Shown piece after piece: positions 43,151 through 50,726 of a stretch of 64,000 nucleotides of DNA. Numbering within the stretch: the first letter of the stretch is position 1; each line of letters starts with the position of its first letter. The notes beneath the pieces are model-generated. The model was not told the origin of the DNA. It saw nothing but the letters and a program-made list of their open reading frames with translations, and searched no databases. The stretch covers positions 62,001 to 126,000 of the forward strand of contig NZ_JAKEEB010000015.1 in the NCBI RefSeq assembly GCF_021462825.1, read 5' to 3'. Made by a program: the position numbers and the translations under genes. Source of the DNA: Streptomyces glomeratus (GTDB lineage Bacteria > Actinomycetota > Actinomycetes > Streptomycetales > Streptomycetaceae).

Positions 43151-44958
43151 GCACCCCATTCTCCCCGCCACACCCACTGCACGACTACGCGCTGCTGGCC
43201 GACGGGGAGCGCGGCGCGCTGATCGGACCGGACGGCGCCCTCACCTGGCTGTGCGCCCCCACATGGCACGACGACGCCGTCTTCGCCTCGCTCATCGGCG
43301 GTGGAGGCGTCTACTGCGTGGCCCCGCGCGCCCGTTACGTCCCCGGCGGCTACTACGAGGAGGGCACCCTCATCTGGCGCAGCCGCTGGGTCACCACCGA
43401 CGGCGTCATCGAGTGCCGCGAGGCCCTCGCCTACCCCGGCGACGAGAAACGCCTGGTCCTGCTGCGGCAGCTGCTCGCCGTCGACGGAACGGCCCGGGTC
43501 CGGGTCCTCCTCGACCCGCACGCCGACTACGGCCGAGCCCCGCTCACCTCCGTGCACCGCGACGACGACGGTGTCTGGCATCTGGCCACCGGCCGCCACC
43601 TCCTGCGCTGGCAGGGCGCCGCGTCGGCGACCGTCCGCGAGGAGGGCCTGACCGCCGACCTCGTGCTGAAGCCGGGGGAGAGCCATGACCTGGTCCTGGA
43701 GTGCTCCGGCTCACCGCTGCCGCCTACGCTCCCGCGGGCCGAGGAGGCCTGGGCCGGCACCGAGCGGGCCTGGCGACAGTCACTGCCCCCGCTGCAGACC
43801 ATCGCCGCTCGTGACGCCAGACGCGCGTATGCCCTGCTGCGCGGGCTGACCACCCAGGGCGGCGGCATGGTGGCGGCCGCCACCACCAGCCTGCCCGAAC
43901 GCGCCGAGGCAGGCCGCAACTACGACTACCGGTACGTGTGGATCCGCGACCAGAGCTACGCCGGGCAGGCCGCGGCCGCCGCCGGCACGCCCGAGCTTCT
44001 TGACAGTGCCGTCCGATTCGTCAGCGAGCGGCTGCTCGCCGACGGCCCCCGGCTCGCCCCCGCCTACACCGTGCACGGCACGCGCGTCCCCCGCCAGCAC
44101 GAACTCGACCTGCCCGGCTATCCCGGCGGGTTCAGCCGGATCGGCAACCACGTGAGCGGGCAGTTCCAGCTGGACTGCTTCGGCGAGGCACTGCTGCTGT
44201 TCGCCGCGGCGGAACGCCTCGACCGGCTGAATGCCGACGCCTGGAAGGCCGCCGACCTGGCGGTACGGGGCATCGCCGAGCGCCACAGGGAACCGGACGC
44301 GGGCATCTGGGAGCTGGAGGCCCGGCGGTGGACCCACAGTCGGCTGATCTGCGTCGCCGGGCTGCGGGCCCTGGCCGACGCGGCACCGCACCGGCCGCTC
44401 GCCGACACCTGCACCCGGCTGGCCGACACGGTGTTCACCGAGACCGCGGTGAGCAGCGTGCACGCAGACGGCCACTGGCAGCGCGCCCCCGACGACGCCG
44501 CGGTCGACGCCGCACTGCTGCTGCCCGCCGTGCGCGGGGCGCTGCCCGCCGACGACCCGCGCACCAGAGCCACGCTGGCCGCCTGCCGTGAGCGACTGAC
44601 CCAGGACCATTTCGTCTACCGCTTCCGTCACGACGAGCGGCCGCTGGAGGAGGCGGAGGGCGCCTTTGTACTGTGCGGCTTTGTCATGGCGCTGGCCGAA
44701 CACCAGCAGGGGCACACAGTCGACGCCTATCGCTGGTTCGAGCGCAACCGCGGTGCATGCGGCGCGTCGGGACTGTACGCGGAGGAGTTCGACATCGCCC
44801 AGCGCCAGCTGCGCGGCAACCTCCCGCAGGCCTTCGTCCACGCCATGCTGCTGGAGACCGCCGCCCGTTTCACCCAGGATCCCCTGCCACACGGCGCGCG
44901 CCGCCGGGCGGCGAACTCGACACCCGACCGTCCCCTCGGCCCGATGTCCCGCAGCTGA
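43147..44958 (+). CDS. Glycoside hydrolase family 15 protein (glucoamylase/trehalase-like)
   Basis: A 603-residue cytoplasmic GH15 enzyme. The N-terminal beta-sandwich (about 1-230) begins HDYALLADGERGALIGPDGA, the usual opening. An (alpha/alpha)6 barrel follows, with NYDYRYVWIRDQSYAGQAAA (about 258-277, substrate pocket), GIWELEARRWTHSRLICVAG and ASGLYAEEFDIAQRQLRGNL, whose Glu residues include the general base region. Such proteins in actinobacteria act as trehalases or glucoamylases. The ATG overlaps the stop of the deleted MLE gene (ATGA), making it the last gene of the four-gene run. Confidence 0.9.
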   Translation: MSTPFSPPHPLHDYALLADGERGALIGPDGALTWLCAPTWHDDAVFASLIGGGGVYCVAPRARYVPGGYYEEGTLIWRSRWVTTDGVIECREALAYPGDEKRLVLLRQLLAVDGTARVRVLLDPHADYGRAPLTSVHRDDDGVWHLATGRHLLRWQGAASATVREEGLTADLVLKPGESHDLVLECSGSPLPPTLPRAEEAWAGTERAWRQSLPPLQTIAARDARRAYALLRGLTTQGGGMVAAATTSLPERAEAGRNYDYRYVWIRDQSYAGQAAAAAGTPELLDSAVRFVSERLLADGPRLAPAYTVHGTRVPRQHELDLPGYPGGFSRIGNHVSGQFQLDCFGEALLLFAAAERLDRLNADAWKAADLAVRGIAERHREPDAGIWELEARRWTHSRLICVAGLRALADAAPHRPLADTCTRLADTVFTETAVSSVHADGHWQRAPDDAAVDAALLLPAVRGALPADDPRTRATLAACRERLTQDHFVYRFRHDERPLEEAEGAFVLCGFVMALAEHQQGHTVDAYRWFERNRGACGASGLYAEEFDIAQRQLRGNLPQAFVHAMLLETAARFTQDPLPHGARRRAANSTPDRPLGPMSRS

Positions 44959-45032
44959 TCGCGGTCTGGTGGTGACTGACGCATACAGAGGCAGCGGTCA
45001 AGCCTGGCCGCGCGGGGCGGGCGACCCTTGGG

Positions 45033-45515
45033 TCATCCGCGTCCCTCTGCCCACGGCAGGAGGAACCACAGGCAGGCGAACATCGCAGTGGTTGCGGTCG
45101 TGATGGCGATGGCCGCAGTGCGGCCGAGTACGAGATCCATGAGGAGCAGGACGGCGCCGTTCAGGGCCAGCGCGAGAAAGACGAGGCCGACCTGGGCATA
45201 CCGCGCGGACAGAGCGACGATCCTGGGCTTCACGCCGCGGTGGAACAGGCCGCGGTGCAGAGCCACCGGGGTGGCCAGAACGGCGGAGGTCACGACGGTC
45301 AGCAGCAGCGTGACGACATAGGTGAAGCGCTGGAACGCACTGAGCTGCGGAAAACGGCTGGTGAAGGCCACCGCCAGCAGGAAGGCGAAGAGAATCTGCA
45401 CGCCGGTCTGGACGACACGCAGTTCCTGGAGGAGCTCGACCAGATTGCGGTCCGCCCGCTCCTCAGGCGTTTCGTCCCGCGCCATCCGCGGCGGCTGATC
45501 CGGCTCCTTCGGCAT
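45033..45515 (-). CDS. DUF6328 membrane protein
   Basis: 160 residues. An acidic N-terminus (RDETPEERADRNLVELLQEL) is followed by four TM helices (VQILFAFLLAVAFTSRF, FTYVVTLLLTVVTSAVLATP, VGLVFLALALNGAVLLLMDL, IAITTATTAMFACLWFLLP). This matches the actinobacterial DUF6328 family, function unknown. ATG 45515 is chosen because the family begins near MPKEP/ARDETPEE. It lies 104 nt downstream of the SpoIIE phosphatase on the same strand. Confidence 0.8.
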   Translation of the reverse strand: MPKEPDQPPRMARDETPEERADRNLVELLQELRVVQTGVQILFAFLLAVAFTSRFPQLSAFQRFTYVVTLLLTVVTSAVLATPVALHRGLFHRGVKPRIVALSARYAQVGLVFLALALNGAVLLLMDLVLGRTAAIAITTATTAMFACLWFLLPWAEGRG

Positions 45516-45619
45516 GATCTTCACTGTCCGCGCTTCCACCGCGACATGCGAGTTCCCGGGACCGTGTGTCGGCACGGCCCTGGACCGGCCGTCCGGGCTC
45601 GCCTCTCCGGGCGCCCTTT

Positions 45620-46747
45620 CTAGGCCGGGGCGCTGTGGCCCGCTGTGCACGTCGACGTGTCGCGCAGGCGTACGGCAAGTGCCGCGATGTCGTCGTCGAG
45701 TCCTCCGCCGCTGTGCCGGAGGAGATCACGATGAAGCCGATGGAGAAGTTCCCGCGGTCGCGCTGACGTCTGGCGCCGCATCCAGTCCTGCAGGGGGAAG
45801 AACTCGCCCTTGGCGTTTCGGCTCTCGATGATGCCGTCGGTGTAGAAAAGCAGCTGGTCGCCGGGGGTGCAGGTGATGGTGTCGATGCTGTAGTGGTCAC
45901 CGATGAGTGTCGCGAGATTCAGAAGCGGCGACGGCGCGGTGGGGTCCAGCACGTGGAGCTTGCCGTCCTGCACGATCAGTGGCGGAGGGTGCCCGCAGTT
46001 CAGGAGGCTGAGGCGCTCGCACTGTGGCGAGATCTCGGCGAGCAGGACGGTCGTGAAGTGCTCCGACAGCTCCCGAGTGGGGAACGTATCGATGTGGCGG
46101 GTGCTGCTGATCTCCATGCGGCGGACGATGCTGCACAGATCCGACTCCTCGTAGGCGGCCTCCCGGAAACAGTTGACCACCGCCGCGGCTGCTCCCACGG
46201 CGGGCAGGCCCTTGCCGCGTACGTCGCCGATGAGCAGCCTCACCCCGTAGGGGGTGCTGACGGCCTCGTAGAAGTCTCCGCCGATCCGGGCCTCTGCCTC
46301 GGCCGCGAGGTACATCGACTCGATCTCCACGCAGCCGACGCGCGACGGCAGGGGACGCAAGAGAACCTTCTGCGCGGCGTCGGCGACCAGCCGGACCTGG
46401 ATGAGGGCCTGTTCCCGCGAGATTCGGATGTGGCTCGCGTAGGCGGCGGCCAGAGTGACCGCGGCGATGGCGCCCACGGTGTACCAGGTGCCCAGGTCCG
46501 GGTAGACGAGGCTGAGTGCGATCATGATCACAAGGCAGGCCGCGCCCAGGAGCACGGTGGGCAGCACGGTCCAGATGGAGGCGGCGAGGGCCGGTGCGGC
46601 GGTCAGGATACGGCTGAAGGCGACCTGCCTTGGGGTGGTGAACGCCAGGCAGGTGACAACGACCGTCAGGATCACCGGTGACAGCAGGACAGGGCTCCAC
46701 CGTCCTTGCGGGCGGGGATGAAGACGCGACTGTCCGATCCAGTGCAT
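45620..46747 (-). CDS. Membrane-anchored SpoIIE/PP2C-type serine phosphatase
   Basis: 375 residues. The N-terminus has three hydrophobic helices (about 20-105: VILTVVVTCLAFTTP, ILTAAPALAASIWTVLPTVL, WYTVGAIAAVTLAAAYASHI). A SpoIIE catalytic domain follows (about 140-365) with ARIGGDFYE, LLIGDVRGKGLPAVG, FYTDGIIESR and GGGLDDDIAALAVRL, the Asp residues that bind Mn2+/Mg2+. The family dephosphorylates anti-sigma-factor antagonists and thereby releases stress sigma factors. No sensor (PAS/GAF) domain is present, so the membrane part may be the sensor. There is no clear ribosome binding site before ATG 46747. Confidence 0.9.
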   Translation of the reverse strand: MHWIGQSRLHPRPQGRWSPVLLSPVILTVVVTCLAFTTPRQVAFSRILTAAPALAASIWTVLPTVLLGAACLVIMIALSLVYPDLGTWYTVGAIAAVTLAAAYASHIRISREQALIQVRLVADAAQKVLLRPLPSRVGCVEIESMYLAAEAEARIGGDFYEAVSTPYGVRLLIGDVRGKGLPAVGAAAAVVNCFREAAYEESDLCSIVRRMEISSTRHIDTFPTRELSEHFTTVLLAEISPQCERLSLLNCGHPPPLIVQDGKLHVLDPTAPSPLLNLATLIGDHYSIDTITCTPGDQLLFYTDGIIESRNAKGEFFPLQDWMRRQTSARPRELLHRLHRDLLRHSGGGLDDDIAALAVRLRDTSTCTAGHSAPA

Positions 46748-46902
46748 AAACCACAGAATATCGGCACAAAAGCGATGAACGGATGTGCAAACCCGCCGAG
46801 ATGTTCGCCGAGGTGTTCGCAGAGAACGGGGAGCGGCCTATGGTGCGGGTCGGGGGTTCACCATCGTGCTGCCGGAGGCCCCGCCCGGTGCGGGCGTGGG
46901 TG

Positions 46903-47160
46903 TCACTGCCGCCCGACGTCGCCGGTGCTGTCCCCCCAGCGGGACCGGGTGGCTCCGAACCCGGACTCGTGCGTCCAGATGTGGAGGCACGACGGGCACT
47001 GCAGGTGGAGCAGGCTGCCCGTGTTGGAGAGCAGGTAACGCCAGTGGTCACGGCATGTACGCCGATCCTGGCACGCCGTGCACCCGTCCCTGTCGTTGCA
47101 GTTCGGGCAGGCCACCCAGGCGCGGCGTCCGATGTCGGCCTGAGGGTCAAGAGGCAGCAC
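46903..47160 (-). CDS. Small Cys-rich zinc-ribbon-like protein
   Basis: 85 residues. Cys pairs in ACPNCNDRDGCTACQDRRTC and LQCPSCLHIWTHESG fit a treble-clef or zinc-ribbon fold. Short proteins with the WVACPxCN and LQCPSCxHxWT pattern are widespread in Streptomyces, function unknown. GTG 47160 is preferred; it overlaps the DUF6400 gene by 14 nt, so the two are probably co-translated. Confidence 0.65.
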   Translation of the reverse strand: MLPLDPQADIGRRAWVACPNCNDRDGCTACQDRRTCRDHWRYLLSNTGSLLHLQCPSCLHIWTHESGFGATRSRWGDSTGDVGRQ

Positions 47161-47461
47161 TGCCGTCGCCTCTCCTGGGCAGCACTCCGGCCGCGACCAG
47201 GTCGTCGTACAGGCGCTGCTGCTCCTCGCTGAGGTTGGAGTACAGCAGCTCACGCGCTCTGTCCTCGTCGCGCAGCACTGCGACGGGATCCCAGTCGGGG
47301 CCGATGGCGGCGAGGACGTGGGTACGTCGCAGCGACTCGTGCGAGGTCAGGTCGACGCTGAACTCGACGAGCGACGTGCTGTCCGGGAGATCCGCCGCGG
47401 GTCGAACGGCTGCGGCGGGTTCGTCCCGTTCGTCGGGAAGAGTGGGGTCGTGGGGGGACAT
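47147..47461 (-). CDS. DUF6400-like small protein
   Basis: 104 residues, acidic and soluble. FSVDLTSHESLRRTHVLAAI, GPDWDPVAVLRDEDRARELL and YSNLSEEQQRLYDDLVAAGV agree with the actinobacterial DUF6400 family as I remember it. Function is unknown. ATG 47461 begins MSPHDPTLPD; upstream in-frame sequence is low-complexity. It is divergent from the TetR gene. Confidence 0.65.
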   Translation of the reverse strand: MSPHDPTLPDERDEPAAAVRPAADLPDSTSLVEFSVDLTSHESLRRTHVLAAIGPDWDPVAVLRDEDRARELLYSNLSEEQQRLYDDLVAAGVLPRRGDGSAAS

Positions 47462-47569
47462 ATGGCAGAACTTAGGTAGCCCTTGCTGGGTGGGGCAAGG
47501 GTGGGTGGGGGAAGTCACAGCAGGTCGGCGGGCATGTGGTGCCGCGTGCGGCAGCCCGGAGATACGTGG

Positions 47570-47588
47570 ATAGAACGTTCCGTATACT
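47570..47588 (+). promoter_or_regulatory. TetR operator and -10 element
   Basis: ATAGAACGTTCCGT (47570-47583) carries a near-perfect palindrome AGAACGTTCC and abuts TATACT (47583-47588), the apparent -10 of the TetR gene. The same 14-mer with one change is found before the hydrolase gene at 49149-49162, which marks it as a regulator site. Confidence 0.7.
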
Positions 47589-47594
47589 TGCGGT

Positions 47595-48182
47595 ATGTCG
47601 AAGTCGAGAAGTGTGCCCGAAAGCGGTCGGCGGTCCGAGGCGCGTGATCGGCTGTTGAGCACGGCGAGCCGGCTCTTCTACACGGAAGGCATCCGGGCGG
47701 TCGGCGTCGACCGTGTCATGGCGGAGGCGGACATCGCCCGGGGCACCTTCTACCGGCACTTCAAGGGCAAGGGCGACCTTGTCCGGGCCTACCTCGAGGC
47801 GACGGATCAGCAGATCCGCGCCCGCATGGCCGCCGCCGGGGAAGAGCTCGCCGATTCTTCGGCCTTCCTTCAGGCCGTGGCGGGCGGGATCGGGGAAGAG
47901 TTGTGCGGTGCGGGCTTTCGGGGCTGCCCGTTCATCAACGCGGCCGCCGAGTACCCGGAGCGGGACAGCGTCGTCCATCAGGCGGTACTGGCGCACCGGT
48001 CCTGGTTTCACCGGACGCTGCAGGACGCGTTTCAGCAGCTTGGTGCGGCCGACCCCGCTCGGTCGGCCGACGCCATGGTCGCTCTGCGTGACGGTGCCAT
48101 GGTTGCCGGCTACCTGAGCGATCCGCAGAGGGCGAACGACACCCTCGTACACGGCGTCGCCGCTCTCCTGGCCGCCGGCTGA
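47595..48182 (+). CDS. TetR/AcrR-family transcriptional regulator
   Basis: 195 residues. The N-terminal HTH shows RDRLLSTASRLFYTEGIRAV, then GVDRVMAEADIARGTFYRHF (recognition helix ending in TFYRHF). The ligand domain contains GFRGCPFINAAAEYPERD, a signature of TetR regulators of the YxaF/LmrA-like group. The ATG lies 6 nt after TATACT with no ribosome binding site, so the transcript may be leaderless. The operator in its own promoter also occurs before the hydrolase gene (48314-49129), which it therefore probably controls. The two genes are convergent. Confidence 0.9.
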   Translation: MSKSRSVPESGRRSEARDRLLSTASRLFYTEGIRAVGVDRVMAEADIARGTFYRHFKGKGDLVRAYLEATDQQIRARMAAAGEELADSSAFLQAVAGGIGEELCGAGFRGCPFINAAAEYPERDSVVHQAVLAHRSWFHRTLQDAFQQLGAADPARSADAMVALRDGAMVAGYLSDPQRANDTLVHGVAALLAAG

Positions 48183-48313
48183 CCGTTCACCTTCCTGCTT
48201 TCCGGGGCCTGTTTTGCCTCGCGGTGGCGGACTGTTTCACGAGGTTCGCCGGAGCTTGACGACGCCGCTCCGGCCGGCCAGGATCCTTCCTTTCGGCGCC
48301 GGGCGGAGTGCCG

Positions 48314-49129
48314 TCAGGTGCCGCTGAGGCCGTGGTGAGCTGCCCAGTTCAGCGCGTAGTCGGCGACTTCTTCCCAACCGTCCTGGCCGAGGATGAAGTG
48401 GGAGCGGCCGGGGAACTCGTGGTACTCGGTGACGGCGGGGGACTTGCGGTACAGGCGCCAGTTGGCCTTGTTCAGCTTCGGCGGCACGATGTGGTCGGCC
48501 TCGCCGGCGATGAAGAGCAGGGGAGCGCGCCGCCGGTTGCGGAAGTCGACCTTTGTGGCGGCGCGGGGGTTGAAGTTGGCGAACGCGCCCTGGAAGAGCA
48601 CGCGGGCCGAGCCGGGCACCTGATAGCGCTCGTAGACGGCGGCGGACTCCGCCTCGCCGAGCGTGTTGGTGAAGGCGTAGTGGAACTGCTGCGGCGTCAG
48701 GGCGATCGCCTTGTTCTTGTTGGCGGGGTTGCCGAGGACCGGCCAGGCCGACTTCAGCGTGGAGTACGGCAGTGGAAGGACGCCCTTGACGGGTGCGGAG
48801 TCGACGGCGACACCGGCGCTGCCCAGTCCGCGGTCCAGCAGGATCTGCGTGACGGCTCCGCCGAAGGAGTGCCCGATGATGACGGGCGCCTGATCCAGGC
48901 GGCGGATGACCTCCTCGTAGCGGGCGATCACCTCGCGCAGCCCCACTCCCGCGACACGGGAGGGGTCGCGCCGTATCTCCTCGACCTCGCCGTCCAGGCC
49001 CGGCCAGGCGGGGGCGATGACCCGGTATCCCTGCGCCTGGTAGCGCTCGGACCATTTCTCCCAGCTGCGGGGGGTCATCCAGAGCCCGTGGATCAGTACG
49101 ACGGTGCGGGCGGGGGAGGTGCCGGTCAT
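48314..49129 (-). CDS. Alpha/beta hydrolase, TetR-controlled
   Basis: 271 residues. The oxyanion loop is VVLIHGLWMTPRSW (about 10-23), the nucleophile elbow IIGHSFGGAV with Ser about 88, the acid in AGEADHIVPP, and the catalytic His in PGRSHFILGQ. It belongs to the lipase/haloalkane-dehalogenase-like superfamily; the substrate is not clear. CTGGAG precedes ATG 49129, and the upstream region carries the TetR operator. Such TetR-hydrolase pairs often detoxify a small ester or lactone. Confidence 0.9.
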   Translation of the reverse strand: MTGTSPARTVVLIHGLWMTPRSWEKWSERYQAQGYRVIAPAWPGLDGEVEEIRRDPSRVAGVGLREVIARYEEVIRRLDQAPVIIGHSFGGAVTQILLDRGLGSAGVAVDSAPVKGVLPLPYSTLKSAWPVLGNPANKNKAIALTPQQFHYAFTNTLGEAESAAVYERYQVPGSARVLFQGAFANFNPRAATKVDFRNRRRAPLLFIAGEADHIVPPKLNKANWRLYRKSPAVTEYHEFPGRSHFILGQDGWEEVADYALNWAAHHGLSGT

Positions 49130-49144
49130 CGGAACTCCAGAAGG

Positions 49145-49162
49145 CTAGATAGAACGTTCTGT
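49145..49162 (-). promoter_or_regulatory. Hydrolase promoter with TetR operator
   Basis: AGAACGTTCT (49151-49160) is a perfect 10-bp palindrome within ATAGAACGTTCTGT, the same site as before the TetR gene. On the minus strand TATCTA (49150-49145) is a fair -10 directly beside it. Confidence 0.7.
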
Positions 49163-49457
49163 TCACTTGTGACGGTACGCCGCGTCGTTGCCCGAAGCAA
49201 TCGGGGGGAGGGGCGGCTTCGTCACACCTCTGGCCCGCAGGCCTCCGCAGGGCGGCCTGGCCGCCCGTGTCCCACGACGACTCGGCCGCTGATCAGGAGA
49301 TGCGGACCCCTTCGGTATCCCTGAGTAGGACCACGCCGGCGAGGTCGTCCGGAACCACCGTGCACATCGAACGACCGGAGGAAACCGTGGCGGCACCCCC
49401 GCTCTGCGCGCCCCCGCCGGCGGAGGTGTTCATGGTTCCTCGCTACGGGGCGGGCGG
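49163..49457. other. Intergenic region, nothing recognised
   Basis: About 300 nt between the hydrolase promoter and the 3' end of the AnmK gene. I see no ORF with coding character and no clear terminator. Confidence 0.4.
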
Positions 49458-50636
49458 TCAGTGGACGGCTTCGGCGATCCTCAGCAGGCGCGGCGGCCGC
49501 GCGGCGGGCTCGGGCAGACGCAGCGGCGACAGACCGGGCGTGATGCTGCCCAGCAGCGCGGCGCGGCGGGCACCCGTACCCGAGGGAATGGCGCCGGGCA
49601 GGCCGTGCACGGTGAGGAAGCCCAGCACGGCGAACGCCAGCGCCTCCTTCGCGTCCGATGGAAGCCCCAGCTCGTCACTGGGGCGCAGCTCCACACCGGG
49701 CAGCTCCTCGGCGATCATCCGCATCAGCACCGGATTGCGCAGGCCACCCCCGGACACCACCAGGCTCGTGACCCCGTGGGCGCGGCAGGAGTCCGCCACC
49801 GTGACGGCCGTCAGCCTGGTCAGGGTGGCCAGCACGTCGTCCGGTTCGGGCGTGGGCACCGCGGCCAGCGCCCGCAGCAGATACGGCAGGTGGAAGTGCT
49901 CCTTTCCGGTGCTCTTCGGCGCGGGCCTGCCGTAGTACGGATCATCGAGGAGCGCCGTGAGCAGGTCGGGGATGACGCGGCCGGCACCCGCCCGGCGGCC
50001 GTCCTCGTCGTAGGCGGCGGCCCCCTCGGTGAAGTGGCGGACGGCGGCGTCCAGGAGCGCGTTGGCGGGACCGGTGTCGAAGGCCAGGGGCTCCGTGCCG
50101 GGCGCGAGGACCGTGACATTCGCGATACCGCCCAGATTCAGCGCCGCCGGCACACCCGGCAGCCCCCGCAGGAGCAGGGTGTCGGTCATACCGACCAGCG
50201 GGGCTCCCTGTCCCCCCGCGGCCACATCCCGGCTGCGCAGGTCGGAGACGACCGGGAGCCCGGTGGCTTCGGCGATCCACGCGGGCCGGCCCAGCTGCAG
50301 GGTGCCGCGGACGGTGCCGTCCTCCACCCAGTGATGCATGGTCTGGCCGTGGGACACCACCAGGTCCGCGGTGCCGTCGCACAGCTCGCTCAGGGCACGC
50401 CCGGCGGCGCCGGCGAACGCCTGCCCGATGCCGGTGTCCAGCGCGCACACGGCCTGGGTGGTCGTTGGCGCGGGCGGCAGCGTGGCGGCGATCAGTCCGC
50501 GCAGTTCGTCCGGATAGGGGACGGTGAGGTGGCCGAGCGGCCGCATGTGCAGGGTGTCGCCGTCCAGGGTGAGGTCCGTGGCGGCCGCCTCGATGGCGTC
50601 GTACGAGGTGCCCGACATCAGGCCGATCACACGCAT
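49458..50636 (-). CDS. anmK: Anhydro-N-acetylmuramic acid kinase
   Basis: A 392-residue sugar kinase of the ASKHA fold. The start VIGLMSGTSYDAIEAA is the AnmK phosphate loop (GLMSGTSxDxxD). VVSHGQTMHHW follows near 95, then VSDLRSRDVAAGGQGAPLVG, LNLGGIANVTVL, and AFDTGPANALLDA with the catalytic Asp. It opens 1,6-anhydro-MurNAc and phosphorylates it to MurNAc-6-phosphate, the substrate of MurQ encoded 4 kb away. GGGAGAAG lies 3 nt before ATG 50636. A strong hairpin separates it from the upstream symporter gene, so it may have its own promoter. Confidence 0.95.
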   Translation of the reverse strand: MRVIGLMSGTSYDAIEAAATDLTLDGDTLHMRPLGHLTVPYPDELRGLIAATLPPAPTTTQAVCALDTGIGQAFAGAAGRALSELCDGTADLVVSHGQTMHHWVEDGTVRGTLQLGRPAWIAEATGLPVVSDLRSRDVAAGGQGAPLVGMTDTLLLRGLPGVPAALNLGGIANVTVLAPGTEPLAFDTGPANALLDAAVRHFTEGAAAYDEDGRRAGAGRVIPDLLTALLDDPYYGRPAPKSTGKEHFHLPYLLRALAAVPTPEPDDVLATLTRLTAVTVADSCRAHGVTSLVVSGGGLRNPVLMRMIAEELPGVELRPSDELGLPSDAKEALAFAVLGFLTVHGLPGAIPSGTGARRAALLGSITPGLSPLRLPEPAARPPRLLRIAEAVH

Positions 50637-50680
50637 GGCTTCTCCCAAGTAAGGATCACGGGGCGGACGGGTGGGCCCGC

Positions 50681-50715
50681 GGTGCGGGGCCGCCTCCGGT
50701 GGGCGGCCCCGCACC
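50681..50715 (-). terminator. Hairpin terminator after the symporter gene
   Basis: GGTGCGGGGCCGCC and GGCGGCCCCGCACC form a perfect 14-bp stem with a 7-nt loop, 11 nt beyond the stop of the symporter gene. It lies between that gene and anmK, and so may reduce read-through. Confidence 0.75.
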
Positions 50716-50726
50716 CCGGGCGTTTG

